A stretch of DNA of 64,000 bases from Biscogniauxia marginata (Eukaryota; Ascomycota; Sordariomycetes; Xylariales; Xylariaceae), in the NCBI GenBank assembly GCA_022695795.1, contig MU404090.1, forward strand, positions 186,001 through 250,000. Direction: 5' to 3'. The position numbers were made by a program, and so were the translations under genes. A model generated the notes under the pieces. It did not search any database. It saw only the letters and a list, made by a program, of their open reading frames with translations, and was not told the origin of the DNA. The first letter of the stretch is position 1, and every line of letters begins with the position of its first letter. Below, piece by piece: positions 33,974-43,872 of the stretch.

Positions 33974-34975
33974 ATGGAGACCTACGAATACAGTCCATTA
34001 GATAACTGCGAAGCCTTCAGGCTTCTCGTACTTCTACCGGGGAAACCTGATTATCTACTGCGGTGCAGACTTGGTTCTTATCAACCCTTGTTCTATGCAT
34101 CGACCGCGGGCTCGATTTACCCCTATGCGCCTAAGCTCCAAGCGCTTTCTCACGTTTGGGGCTCCCTCAAATCTGACCAAAATCGCTAGGAGGAGACGGG
34201 TGCGCGTCCACTTGGGCACTCAGTACATCCCATAGGGCAATGTCTTGGCCATGGCAGCGTTCTTGCGCTCTTGTAAATACCGGGCCAGAGTTCTGGCTCA
34301 CTCGAGGACGAACGGCTTCCGTAATGCGGCGATCACGAATCACCGCGATGCCATATCAGCATCTGACCCTACACCGACGTTGCTATAGCTAACGCGGAAC
34401 TTTATTGTCATCGATCCGTGGGGTAAGGTGTTCGCCATGCTGCATATGCCGATCAGATGGCCGTGAACACGTGGCATGTACCAGTTCTTGAGCGCTCAGA
34501 AGTACCTCACGCCTTCCACGCAGGACATGGTACTGGGGTATATCTTGTGGAGTAACGCCTTGTTCTCCGCATCGGAACACCATTACTGGATCGTGCTGAG
34601 TATACTCTTGCTTTTATCTCACTATCTAAATTTCATGCACTCATTAGAAGCAGTCGTCTGGGACTTAACTCAGCGGTTCGTGGCCTCATGCTTCGTCTAG
34701 GAGAGAACAGTCCTCTGGAATCTCCAAGCCGAAGACATTTTATCGCAAGCCTTGTTTATGACTGCGGACTACCCCCTCACGACGCAGAACGCATACAGAA
34801 CATTAGCGACGAGGCTAATCCAGCGCACGAGGAATCTGGAAACCCTGTCGTATCAGCACCAGATGCCCCCCTCGATTTGATGCACTCTTCATGGGTTCTT
34901 CAGTGGCATATAGAAACCCAGGGCATAATAGTCCTCGCTTCATTCGCAAATCACATCGCCGCCGCTGTCTAGACG
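33974..34975 (+). pseudogene. Decayed HET-domain gene
   Basis: The first 70 codons read as the start of a HET (heterokaryon incompatibility) protein: YEYSPLD, FRLLVLLPGKPDYLLRC and, after a spacer, LQALSHVWGS, matching the family pattern YEALSYVWG. The frame ends with a stop at 34187-34189, and the expected IDAICINQ block can be seen only as broken pieces around 34350. A second open segment (34688-34972) contains PLDLMHSSWVLQWH, which resembles the degraded W..RxWVxQE motif. Several frame breaks and stops separate the parts. HET proteins mediate cell-death responses in hyphal fusion; this copy could not make a full domain. An LTR of family A lies about 85 bp upstream and another 70 bp downstream. 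Confidence 0.55.
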
Positions 34976-35684
34976 TCCTACAAGTTATGCCGCGCTCCTC
35001 AAAGTGAGGACCATCTGGCCGCTGATGGCATGCCGTTCTCTTTCTGTTGAAATACGGGGCTATACAACCCTGGTCTCCTATATATATATGGGCTTTGCCC
35101 ATCTACCAGACTCACCTTGAACCAACATACTTGATCCTATCCTCATATATTCGTCTCATCTCAACATACACAGTCAGTAGAGTCAGTGACCAGGCAAGTG
35201 ATACAGCAAGAGCCGCAAACAGAGACAACATGACTTGACTCTTGTGATATCCAACCACAATTTGCATTTCACGTTGCATTATATCCATATGACTTCTGTA
35301 GCACACCATGACGTTGGACCTAGGACCTCACATCTTTTGTTCAGAGATAGTATATCGTTTTTGCATTATTTCAAATTTCAACCTAAGATTTGCATGTAAG
35401 CAGGGAGTAAAGACACGCGCTGGAACAGATAAGAAAGTAGTGTAAATTCATTCGTGGTAGTTTCAACTGTAACAGAACAACCGATGACCAGAGACAGAAA
35501 CGAAGAAAACCCCAAAAAAATATTCCAACGAAGTTCCGTCTTCCATGATCTAGAGTCATCTGCCAAAAAAGATTGGATGACATCTGCAGGGGAGGAGAGG
35601 AGACAGCTGGGGATGCATTCTAGTTTCAGACTGTTATTCCGTAAACTTTTATTTGGGTTCTTGTGGCTCTCTCGATACTCCAAC
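34976..35684. other. Intergenic region with reverse solo LTR
   Basis: Holds the family A LTR copy at 35045-35166. The remaining 500 bp, up to the 3' end of the DUF6923 gene, has only short frames with no domain. Confidence 0.5.
35045..35166 (-). mobile_element. Solo LTR, family A, copy 3 (reverse)
   Basis: A 122-bp inverse-orientation copy of the family A LTR. It begins TGTTGAAATACGGGGC and ends ATTCGTCTCATCTCAACA on the + strand, so the terminal TGTTGA/TCAACA pair is perfect. The internal GGGCTTTGCCC segment matches copy 2 in reverse. No clear target duplication is left at its edges. Together with copy 2 it brackets the HET remnant. Confidence 0.75.
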
Positions 35685-37249
35685 TTATAAATTCTCGGCT
35701 CTGATGCATCTCGCCCCGTCGTTGTTGACAGTCTGAGGCCCGTCTGAGATCCTAACAGGAGTTATCCCTCTCCCCGGCAGCGGAAACCTCCATATCTGCC
35801 CGCTGTGGTTCTCCGACCCGTACAGGTAGCCGTCGTCCGACGCATAGACGGCTCCCCAGGCGTTCCTGCCCGCGATGTTCCCGAAATCGGTCAGGGTCGA
35901 CCACGTGTGCGTCGCGCGATCGAAGCTCATCAGTACCGTGCTCGCATACAGGGCATTGTGCCCGAGCCCGTACAGGTAATTACCGCCACCAGGCACATAC
36001 GCCCAGTCAATTACAGTCATTTCCGGCAGGATCGCGGTCCCGCTATCCCTCGTGGTGCCGAATGTCGGCGACCCGGGCAGCAGATCGATCTGAGACCACT
36101 GCCTGCCGTTAGACGTTACCCAGTACTGCGAATTCTCGTCCACGTCGCCGGCGGTCGCTGCCGTAGTCAGGTTAAGTGAATTGACGATCGCCGAGTCTCC
36201 GGACGCCGAGATCCGGATCAAATTTCCCGGCACGCCGCCGATCGCCGCGTATAGGAAGTTATCGCCGACATTGTAACCCATCGCGTTGATATTGCGGCCA
36301 TCGCCGACGTCCCCCTTGACGAGCGTCGCGCTACCCGTCGCAATGTCTACCCTGTAGAGTGCGGAGTCCTGGATAAGATATCCGTATGGATCGCAATCGA
36401 GCGTCGGCAAGGGGGTCTTGACTGCAACCGTCCCCGGAGCAGTGCCGCTGGGTGGTACCGTGGTCCTGGTCGGTGAACTTATCCTGCCGGTTCCAGAATA
36501 TGGAACTGTCGTGGTAACGAAACTCGCTGGTGTCTCAATAATAACTGTCCCGGGTATTGTGCCACTATTGCAGATTTATGAGTTAGCAAGTGTTGAGTTT
36601 TCATCAGAATGGGTTATAATTCAATGATAACAGTGATCAGAAATACCCCAAGTCTAGATAGGGTATTGATACTCCCTTGGCATAAGCTCGAGGGAACTAC
36701 TGAAAGAGGTCTGGTTACTGACCTAGGTGGTACTGTAGTAGTACTCGTAGTTGAGTCGTCGTATTGCTGTGTGATAGTGGTATAGCTTAAGACTAATGTC
36801 GTACTGATTGAAGTTGTCATTTCGGAAGTCGCTGCTGATGCTATAGTAACGGTACTAGTAGAAGGGCTGGTAGTTTTAATAATAGCCGGGGAGCTAGCTC
36901 TTCTGGAGCTAGAGCTAGTCGAATAGGTGCCAGTGCTGCTGCTAGCAGATCTTGTACTCGCAGGCGAACTGGATGCCAACGATTTGAGACTTGTAGCAGC
37001 AGGCTCTACAGGGTTCGTAGTAAATATACTGCTTGGGCTAGCAGCTGTTGATCTTTGGCCTTCATTATCAGGGTCAGATGACATGGTCACCAACATGGTT
37101 GTCATATAAGTGTAGCATATTGACGGGGTTCCCAAGTCTGCTTCATAGCCCTGATAATGATGTCTTGGTTGGGGCGAATTGATTGGACTCGTATCGGTTC
37201 CATAACATTCAATAGCAAGATAAACTAGCCAGAAAATCGATGCACGCAT
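35685..37249 (-). CDS. Secreted Ser/Thr-rich protein with C-terminal DUF6923 domain
   Basis: Two exons, complement(35685..36564, 36723..37249), give 468 residues. A signal peptide (MRASIFWLVYLAIECYG) is followed by about 110 residues that are mostly Ser and Thr, a likely O-glycosylated stalk. After the splice come two related repeats of the form TVPPSGTxPGTV. The C-terminal 240 residues (LDCDPYGYLIQDSALYRVDIATG ... WAYVPGGGNYLYGLGHNALY ... GYLYGSENHSGQIWRF) are a fungal DUF6923 domain, which looks like a beta-propeller. The intron has a GTCAGT donor and AATAG acceptor and restores the repeat PPSGTIPGTV. Such proteins are probably cell-wall or extracellular; no enzyme activity is known. The gene is divergent from the wall protein at 37966, so the two may be co-expressed. 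Confidence 0.83.
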
Positions 37250-37965
37250 GGTGGTAAGCTGTGAATTGAATAGATGAGGATAGAATAAAGATCATGTTTA
37301 GATACCTCCGTAGTCGGCACATCTCTGTGTTATTAAGTCCAATAACACCATCGCAGCCGCGGTTCTGGCGGTCCTTCATTGATATCACAACATCGCATGA
37401 ATCGCGTCTAGATTCTTTGGTTACGCGTCGATATTTATTAAAATTCCTGGCCTGTGGTAATTTAGAGTAGATCAGATGTGTGACGATGTTCAAGACAAAA
37501 CGCCTCGTACCGACTACATCCGCAGCTAAATAATACTAGGTTAACGGTAAACAATAATTATGATATTAGACACGTGTAAGACATCACGCCCCGTACCATA
37601 CCGGCTCAATCCCCATACTAGAGAATACCAACGGTAAACATTAATCACGATATCTAGACGCGTCTAGGACAACGGGACGTTCCAGAGTTCAGTTATACTA
37701 CATTCCGATAAGATATCCATATCGGAAGACTTCAAAGTTAAATGATGTTTTTGTCTGAATGTTAAAGTGGCATACCACTGGTGCTCAGAGCAGCATATTA
37801 GATGGAGTAGTCATGCATGCTCTGGTAAGAAACGTTTTGTATAAAGTCGGCTGTCCTTTACATCGACATAGACTCTCCGGCAGAAACAATATTGTTCCAT
37901 TCAAGAGCACCTCCCAATAATCGCCGTATTAACATATTCAATATTTCTCTTCGAAACATCCGACA
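37250..37965. promoter_or_regulatory. Divergent promoter between two secreted-protein genes
   Basis: A 716-bp AT-rich region between the DUF6923 gene (-) and the GPI-type protein (+). The motif ACGGTAAACA(A/T)TAAT(T/C)A occurs twice (about 37546 and 37632), each followed within about 30 bp by an ACACGT or ACGCGT box, so a partial duplication is likely. No gene is present. Confidence 0.45.
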
Positions 37966-38538
37966 ATGAGACTCAATAATATCCTTCTCGCTCAGGGACT
38001 GGGCTTATTATCCAGCTTAACCCTTGCGCATCAACTTTCATACACTACATTTGCTGTAACAGAATGTTATAGCGTTTCTTCGCAGGGAGAAGGGCAGAGC
38101 TCGCATAAGACGCCAACGGCAGGGATGCCGCAAGGGACTGTGGCATTTAGTATGCCACCTTGCCCTGTATGCGATTGCCCTACCTGTACTCTGACGAGCA
38201 CATACACGACTACGGTGCGACCTTATGCAGTTGAAACGTCGGTGCCAGTATCGACTCCATCGGCACCGTCCCTCATGAATACCTTCAAAAAAATGCCACC
38301 AGCGACCACGTCATTCATTGCAATAAGTCCGACAATGACAGAGGCTATATCTTCAAGCTGGCTGGGTAATAATAGCCTCTCGACACTTTCAACAGGATAT
38401 GGTGACATCAAAACATATGATACAACAACAGCAGCTACCACCAATACTGCGACCATAGCTACATATACCGCAGGGGCAGGCCTGATGGGAAGACCAGATG
38501 GGTTAATAGTTGCAATGGCGCTATTAATGATGGCATGA
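37966..38538 (+). CDS. Small GPI-type Ser/Thr-rich wall protein
   Basis: A 190-residue protein with the layout of a fungal GPI-anchored wall protein. The N-terminal signal peptide is MRLNNILLAQGLGLLSSLTLA. The middle is rich in Ser, Thr and Pro, and the hydrophobic end GLIVAMALLMMA follows a small-residue stretch (AGAGLMG) suitable for an omega site. A compact cysteine group, CPVCDCPTC, at about residues 65-73 is unusual for a mucin-like protein and may bind metal or crosslink. There is no intron. I do not recognise a named family. Its divergent neighbour is also a secreted Ser/Thr-rich protein, which suggests a paired role at the cell surface. Confidence 0.72.
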   Translation: MRLNNILLAQGLGLLSSLTLAHQLSYTTFAVTECYSVSSQGEGQSSHKTPTAGMPQGTVAFSMPPCPVCDCPTCTLTSTYTTTVRPYAVETSVPVSTPSAPSLMNTFKKMPPATTSFIAISPTMTEAISSSWLGNNSLSTLSTGYGDIKTYDTTTAATTNTATIATYTAGAGLMGRPDGLIVAMALLMMA

Positions 38539-38969
38539 GACATTAGATATATAGTGCGGGGTCTAGGGCCGAGCTTCTGGAGTCCATAGGTGAAGAAGCT
38601 ACCTTAAAAGTAGTTCAGGATGGCAGGGTTTTTTCTTCCTTTTGTTTTCCTTGTTCCTCTTCCTCTTCATCTCTTTCCTTTTTTCTTTGTCTCTGTAAAC
38701 CGTCATTTCATGTACAAAATACCTGACTTCATCTTCCTTGACTTCATATGTAGGATACAGAGGTGCGGGTGGAAATGCGACGGGAGAATAAGCGATTTGT
38801 GTTGTTAGTAATTGTAGTATCCCAATATACTTCGCCTGAACAACGACTGGTGTCCCATCCATTCATCGCCAATTGGTAATTTATTCAAACTATATACGCT
38901 TAGGTGCAATCTTTAATATTTATTTCCTTCTGTTATTGTGTTCTCTGCCTAACGGTTATCGTCATGGTC

Positions 38970-39103
38970 TATTGAGATGGGACGAATATACGAGGATTGG
39001 ATTATTGTATGAGTCCAGTGGAGAGATAGATAGGTGGGCAAAGCCTATATATAGGAGGCTATATGGAGGATCGGATATAAGGCATATGTCATATGTTCCA
39101 ATA
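38970..39103 (+). repeat. Solo LTR, family A, copy 4 (diverged)
   Basis: A 134-bp sequence starting TATTGAGATGGGACGAATATACGAGGAT, matching copies 2 and 3 at the left end, with GGTGGGCAAAGCC and TATATATAGGAGGC in the middle. The right end is decayed (GTTCCAATA). It is the most altered copy; no target duplication is visible. Confidence 0.6.
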
Positions 39104-40942
39104 AGATCTAGATGTAACTAATAATGAAGGTGACCATGAATAGACAGCCTTTACAGTAGAGTAGGAATAGAGGGTTGATCATACAAATTAATTACACATG
39201 GTTTAAGTGAAGATCCCTAGATGTATATATATTTATTATCGTTATATGAATACCGGTTAGACTAATCCATAATGAACTTATCTCTACCCAATCCATTTAA
39301 TTGTATCGGTCTTTTTTTTAAAAAAAAAAGTAATGTTTGCGATATATTCTAGTATGGTCACCCCTAACATGTAACAACTTTGAGGCTGAAATGAGGACAG
39401 ATTTTAAGCGGCGGATAGATAGAGCAAAGTCGTATGCGATAGTTCGCTTCATAAGGCCATTATTACATAGCTTGTCATTACAAATGCTCGTTCATCTCCA
39501 TCACGTTGAATCGCTCTCAGGCGTGCATAGGTGGGCCTTGATGAAGACATGACCTGTCGAGTAGGACAAAATACGGGCCCAAGAAAACCTTCTGGCCCCC
39601 TTTTCCTTATCTACACAACCTCGCACAAAAGAAAAAAAAAGAAGTAAAATTAAAAGAATAATCTAGTATATTCTGGAAAGGCTTTACTGAAAATGGTAAC
39701 TCTAACGTTTAGTATGGCCTGTTTATACGAAATGCTAAGAGGTATAAAAAGATAATTCTGGAGCAACATGACTGGTCCGTCAAAACCCGATTATCAAGGT
39801 GCTAGAAGCATCGATGTGACGGTTGTGGCCACCATTAGGGCAAACTGGGGGTTTGTGGTCGACCATCGAAATCGTGGGGACAACCCCATACCCGAAGATC
39901 TCTCCAATTAACTGTTTAGTACGCACACTGCGTCGATGGTAACCACTCCACAAGCCTAGGGCAATCCAGACTGAGGTCTCGTGCATTAGACGCTAGCGAC
40001 CGACGTGCCCCGGACGAATCGGCGATCCCACCAGCGGGTGACATATTCATCACTGTGGCGAAGCAACAGTCATAATATACCGCGGGTGATACTCCTGAAA
40101 CTTGACACTTAGCAGAGCTGGCTCACTTCCGATATGTGATGCGTCCGGAGCTCAGGGGGTCCATCGGCATCCGCCGTGTCCTCCAGAGCCAAGTTAATCT
40201 AGCCTTTACTACCTAATTACTATATCCGGCCGTATATATGATATCTCATTGGTCATTTACCTTCTGGCCAAGCTTTCTTCAGTTCTGCCTGGAGTGTGGT
40301 ACCGAAACAGAATACCTAACCTACTTAGACATACCTACCTACTGATAGACGGCCCATTCTTCTGGTCAAGGTAGTCTATAATTTATATCAAGTTCACAGT
40401 AGGTCTGTCCATTGAGATGATTTTTGAAAACGCGAATATTAAATAGAATAATTATCTAGCTGAAGTGTAAACGTAATGAGATATCCCCCTGTATTATTTT
40501 TTTTGTATCCGAATCCTTCCGTACGACCCAATAATAATGATGACCAGTCCCAATCCCTGAGCTCGTGCTCGTAGTCTAGAACTCTTTCTTGTACATGAAT
40601 GTTTACACGATTATTCTTTTTGTGTATCCGTTCCCAGTTTCCGGTTCCCAACACGTAGCTGCCCAGTGAAGCCTAAACGAAATATATCTTTGCCAAGTGA
40701 TCCAAAAAAGACAAGAAGGGGGAAACAAAGGAAAGACAGGAAATAAAACAAAAACGCAGTTGAACATCTATCGGGCACACGTGGGGGCAATCACATGCTT
40801 TGTGCCCAAGTATCCCCAACAATGTCCATGAGTACAGAGTGAACCAATAATAGAAATTGACAAATGAGATCGGACAAAGGAAAGGGTGTGGAGTAGTCGC
40901 AGTAAGAACATGGTCATCATGTTCGCCAACTTCATATCCAGC

Positions 40943-40970
40943 ATCGTCGTCGTCGTCGTCGCCGTCGTCA
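40943..40970 (+). repeat. Short GTC triplet microsatellite
   Basis: About eight consecutive TCG/GTC triplets with one GCC interruption, in non-coding DNA beyond the 3' end of the coiled-coil gene. Confidence 0.8.
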
Positions 40971-41187
40971 TTGTAGCTGTCATCGTTGCCCCATCACATC
41001 ATCATATCGAAACATCATCCAAAAATAAAACAATTACTGGCAACGCGTGACGATAAAGCAACCGCACAGCGACAGCAACAACAGCAACATCTCGTAATCC
41101 TCCCCTTCCGTTTCCTCCCGACAGACAACGGGCAAAGTCCGCGTGGCATCGATATCACACGAACAGGTGCGAGACCCGGCCATTGAG

Positions 41188-43872
41188 TCACTCGCCGCCC
41201 TTCGAGTTCAGCGCGTCCTTCGTGGTGATGTACACGCCGCTCTTGTCGGAGGGGCTGCGCACGAAGACCAGGCTCGACGACGGCGAGCGCGTGTGGCGCT
41301 TCGACCCGGGCGCGCGCGACTTGCTCCGCGACGTGCTCCGCGACGCCGACCGCCCCGGGCTCTGGCTCTGCATGTGGCCGATGGTGGCCTGGAGGTCGCG
41401 GACCTGCGCGCTGGCGGCGCCGTGCGCCGCGTTGGCGACCTCGAGCTGCTGGTCCACGCTCGCGAGCTGCGCGGCGAGCGTCTGGTTCTGCGCCGTCAGC
41501 AAGGCCACCTTGTCCGCCTCTCCCTGGAGCTCGGCCTTCTCCCGCGTCAGGGCGGCGACCTTCTCGGCCTCGGCCTGGAGGACCGCCGCGCGCGCCTCCA
41601 GTCCCGCCTTCTCCTGGCTCAGCACCGTGATCTTGGACTCCTGGTCTTCGATCTGCGCCTCGAGCGCGAACTTCTCCGAGCACAGCCTGCTGTAGCCGGA
41701 GCTGTCCTCGAGGCCCCGCGCGTGCGCCGTAATCCTGTCGTGTTCCTCCCTCAGGGCCTGGTGCGACGCTCGCAGCTTCTCGTTCTCGACTAGTAGCGTC
41801 TTGTGGGCGGCCTGGTGGTCGTCGATGTCGGCCCGGAGATTGCCGATGCGCGCTTCGAGGCTTGCGTACGCCCTGCGCAGATTGTTGAGATCCTCGGTCT
41901 TCTGGTCGAGTTCCGCGGCCTTGGACCTCTGGTAGTCGTTGTCGAGCGCGAGTGAGTCGTAACTATCCTGAAGCTTGCTAAAGTCTGTTTGCACAGAGGC
42001 AAGATTCACCCGGACCTGAGTAAGCTCATTGCTGAGCTGTAGCCGTTGGCTCGCAAGGGAAATGTTAGCTTCGTTAGACCCAGCGACCTCAGTGACTAAG
42101 CCGTCGATCCGCGCCTGCTTCTCGCTTCTCTCAATTCTGAACGCTTCGGCTTGGTTGTCAATTTCTTTCCTGGCGAGACCTAGTTGATACACTAGATCGC
42201 CTTTGGCCTCGACCTCTATTTGAAGCTTGAAGTTGGTATCGTCTAGCTTCTCTCTGAAATCATGCTTGACTTCTCTGAGTTGCTTTTCAAAATCATCCTT
42301 TGAAGCCATAAGCTGCTTCTCGGATTCATCTTTGACGGTTTTGATGTCCCTGCCGAATTGCTCCTTGGAATTTAGAAGCTGCTTCTCGAAGTCTTCCTTG
42401 GCGATCTTCTCGGCGTCAACCTGCTTTTGAAGCTCCTGCCTCTCCCACTCGAGCGACTGAAGCTTGTCCCGTAGTTCTGCCTTGCTTGCTTTCTCAGATT
42501 CGAGTTCCTTCTCAAGTGCTTCCTTGTTAGGTTTCAAGTCAGCAATCTGTGCCCGTAGGGCCTCAACCTCCACCTCGAGGCTCTGAACCTGTGCTCGGAG
42601 ATTTGCTTTATCTCCTTCAGCCTCGTTCCTATAAGCCTGAAAGTCCTCCTTCTGGGCCTCGAATGTCGCTTTCTCTTTCCTTACAATCTCTTGACCCTCC
42701 TCTCTCACACTCTCAATCTCGGCTTGGTACTTCTTGGACGACTTAACCAAGGAGTCGCACTCCATCATCAGATCCTGAACTTCTCGGTCACGGGAACCGA
42801 TTCGATTCTCAAGAGACGCTGTGGCGACTTCGAATTTGGCGATCTGACGTTTAAGCAGATCCTCGCTAGCCTTCTGCTCCGTCTCACGCTGAGACATCTC
42901 ATTTTCCAGACGAATGAGCTGTTGTTCGAAGTGGTCTCGGGTGTGCTTCAAGTTGTCTCGTTCCCTTTCAGCTTCCTCCAGGATCCGTTGCTGCAGCTCG
43001 AAATCTTGTCGGTAGATATCGAAAAGCTTCCTCTGCTCCTTGAGGTCTTGGAGGATGAGTTCTTTGGAGTTTCGCTCCTGGGTCAGGGCTTTCCCAATTT
43101 CCTTGTTTTGGCGCACCTTTGAGGAGAGCTCCTCAGACGCATCGTCGAGTTCCCTGTGTAGGTGATCTTGAGCCTGGCGGAGCTTCTCTTTGTCACCCTC
43201 CAGCTGTTCGATCTTGCACACCAAGTTCTGGTCTGGTTTACGGGCAAGTTGCAGCTCTTGGGGGTTAGAACTTTCTTGACGGGGAAGTACCTCGATATGG
43301 ACCGTTCGCTTTCCACTTGGCATGCTACTCTTGGTGACCTCAGAAGAAAGCTTGGGCTTTGGCCGTACCTTGGGCCGGGTGCCAGCTGGTAGAGCTGCAT
43401 GGCGTACATGCTTGACTAGGGTGGAAGGCTTCGAGGGTTTTGGAGGCCGGATACGCTTCGTGATGACGGAATCCGAGTCAACGCTAGTAGCTTGTGTGTT
43501 GACTGATAGTTCAGAAGAGGCAGACTGAGAGTCTGTTTCGTGATCAAAGCTACCGAGGGTGCTGTCCGAGTAGTATGATGGTGACTGTAGAGAGGAAGAT
43601 GTCTGGACAGGCCGTATAGGTCGCGGAAGCCGATAGAATCTTGCAGCAAGATGATCTTGGTTTGGACGTATCGAAGAGTTCTTCAAAATCCCTTTCAGAG
43701 GGGTAGATTGGAATTGAGATCGGGGGATAGAGCTTTCAGTAACGTCCGAGTCTCTTGACCTGAGCGGTGGCCGCGAGCTCTGTCTCGACGGAGCATCGGA
43801 CGGCGAAGAAATGGAAAATCCACCGGATGATGAGGGGGCTCGGCCCCTAGGTCGACGGGATGATTCCATCAT
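41188..43872 (-). CDS. Large coiled-coil protein with basic Ser/Arg-rich ends
   Basis: An intronless gene of 894 residues. Residues 1-200 are Ser/Pro/Arg-rich and disordered-looking (RRPRGRAPSSSGGF). From about 215 to 830 the sequence is almost pure coiled coil, with long heptad-like Glu/Lys/Leu/Gln runs. The tail holds an SR-rich stretch (GRSASRSTSRSKSR) and ends VRSPSDKSGVYITTKDALN. I do not recognise an enzyme or a named family. Proteins of this build serve as cytoskeletal, spindle-pole, Golgi or septal scaffolds. The part coding for the C-terminal half of the coil (41188-42000) is much richer in G+C than the upstream part, with G or C at most third positions. No membrane segment is present. 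The exact role is unknown. Confidence 0.85.
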   Translation of the reverse strand: MMESSRRPRGRAPSSSGGFSISSPSDAPSRQSSRPPLRSRDSDVTESSIPRSQFQSTPLKGILKNSSIRPNQDHLAARFYRLPRPIRPVQTSSSLQSPSYYSDSTLGSFDHETDSQSASSELSVNTQATSVDSDSVITKRIRPPKPSKPSTLVKHVRHAALPAGTRPKVRPKPKLSSEVTKSSMPSGKRTVHIEVLPRQESSNPQELQLARKPDQNLVCKIEQLEGDKEKLRQAQDHLHRELDDASEELSSKVRQNKEIGKALTQERNSKELILQDLKEQRKLFDIYRQDFELQQRILEEAERERDNLKHTRDHFEQQLIRLENEMSQRETEQKASEDLLKRQIAKFEVATASLENRIGSRDREVQDLMMECDSLVKSSKKYQAEIESVREEGQEIVRKEKATFEAQKEDFQAYRNEAEGDKANLRAQVQSLEVEVEALRAQIADLKPNKEALEKELESEKASKAELRDKLQSLEWERQELQKQVDAEKIAKEDFEKQLLNSKEQFGRDIKTVKDESEKQLMASKDDFEKQLREVKHDFREKLDDTNFKLQIEVEAKGDLVYQLGLARKEIDNQAEAFRIERSEKQARIDGLVTEVAGSNEANISLASQRLQLSNELTQVRVNLASVQTDFSKLQDSYDSLALDNDYQRSKAAELDQKTEDLNNLRRAYASLEARIGNLRADIDDHQAAHKTLLVENEKLRASHQALREEHDRITAHARGLEDSSGYSRLCSEKFALEAQIEDQESKITVLSQEKAGLEARAAVLQAEAEKVAALTREKAELQGEADKVALLTAQNQTLAAQLASVDQQLEVANAAHGAASAQVRDLQATIGHMQSQSPGRSASRSTSRSKSRAPGSKRHTRSPSSSLVFVRSPSDKSGVYITTKDALNSKGGE

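Larger units (their letters stand above)
38539..41187. other. Long intergenic region with a diverged LTR
   Basis: No gene is supported in these 2.6 kb. It holds LTR family A copy 4 (38970-39103), a C/T-rich tract at about 38628-38690, A/T runs near 39313, and a GTC triplet repeat at 40943-40970. Confidence 0.5.

Noticed and set aside
41015..41793. Long GC-rich frames over the 3' end of the coiled-coil gene on both strands
   Set aside because: They are Arg/Ala/Gly-rich shadows of the coiled-coil gene caused by its high GC3.
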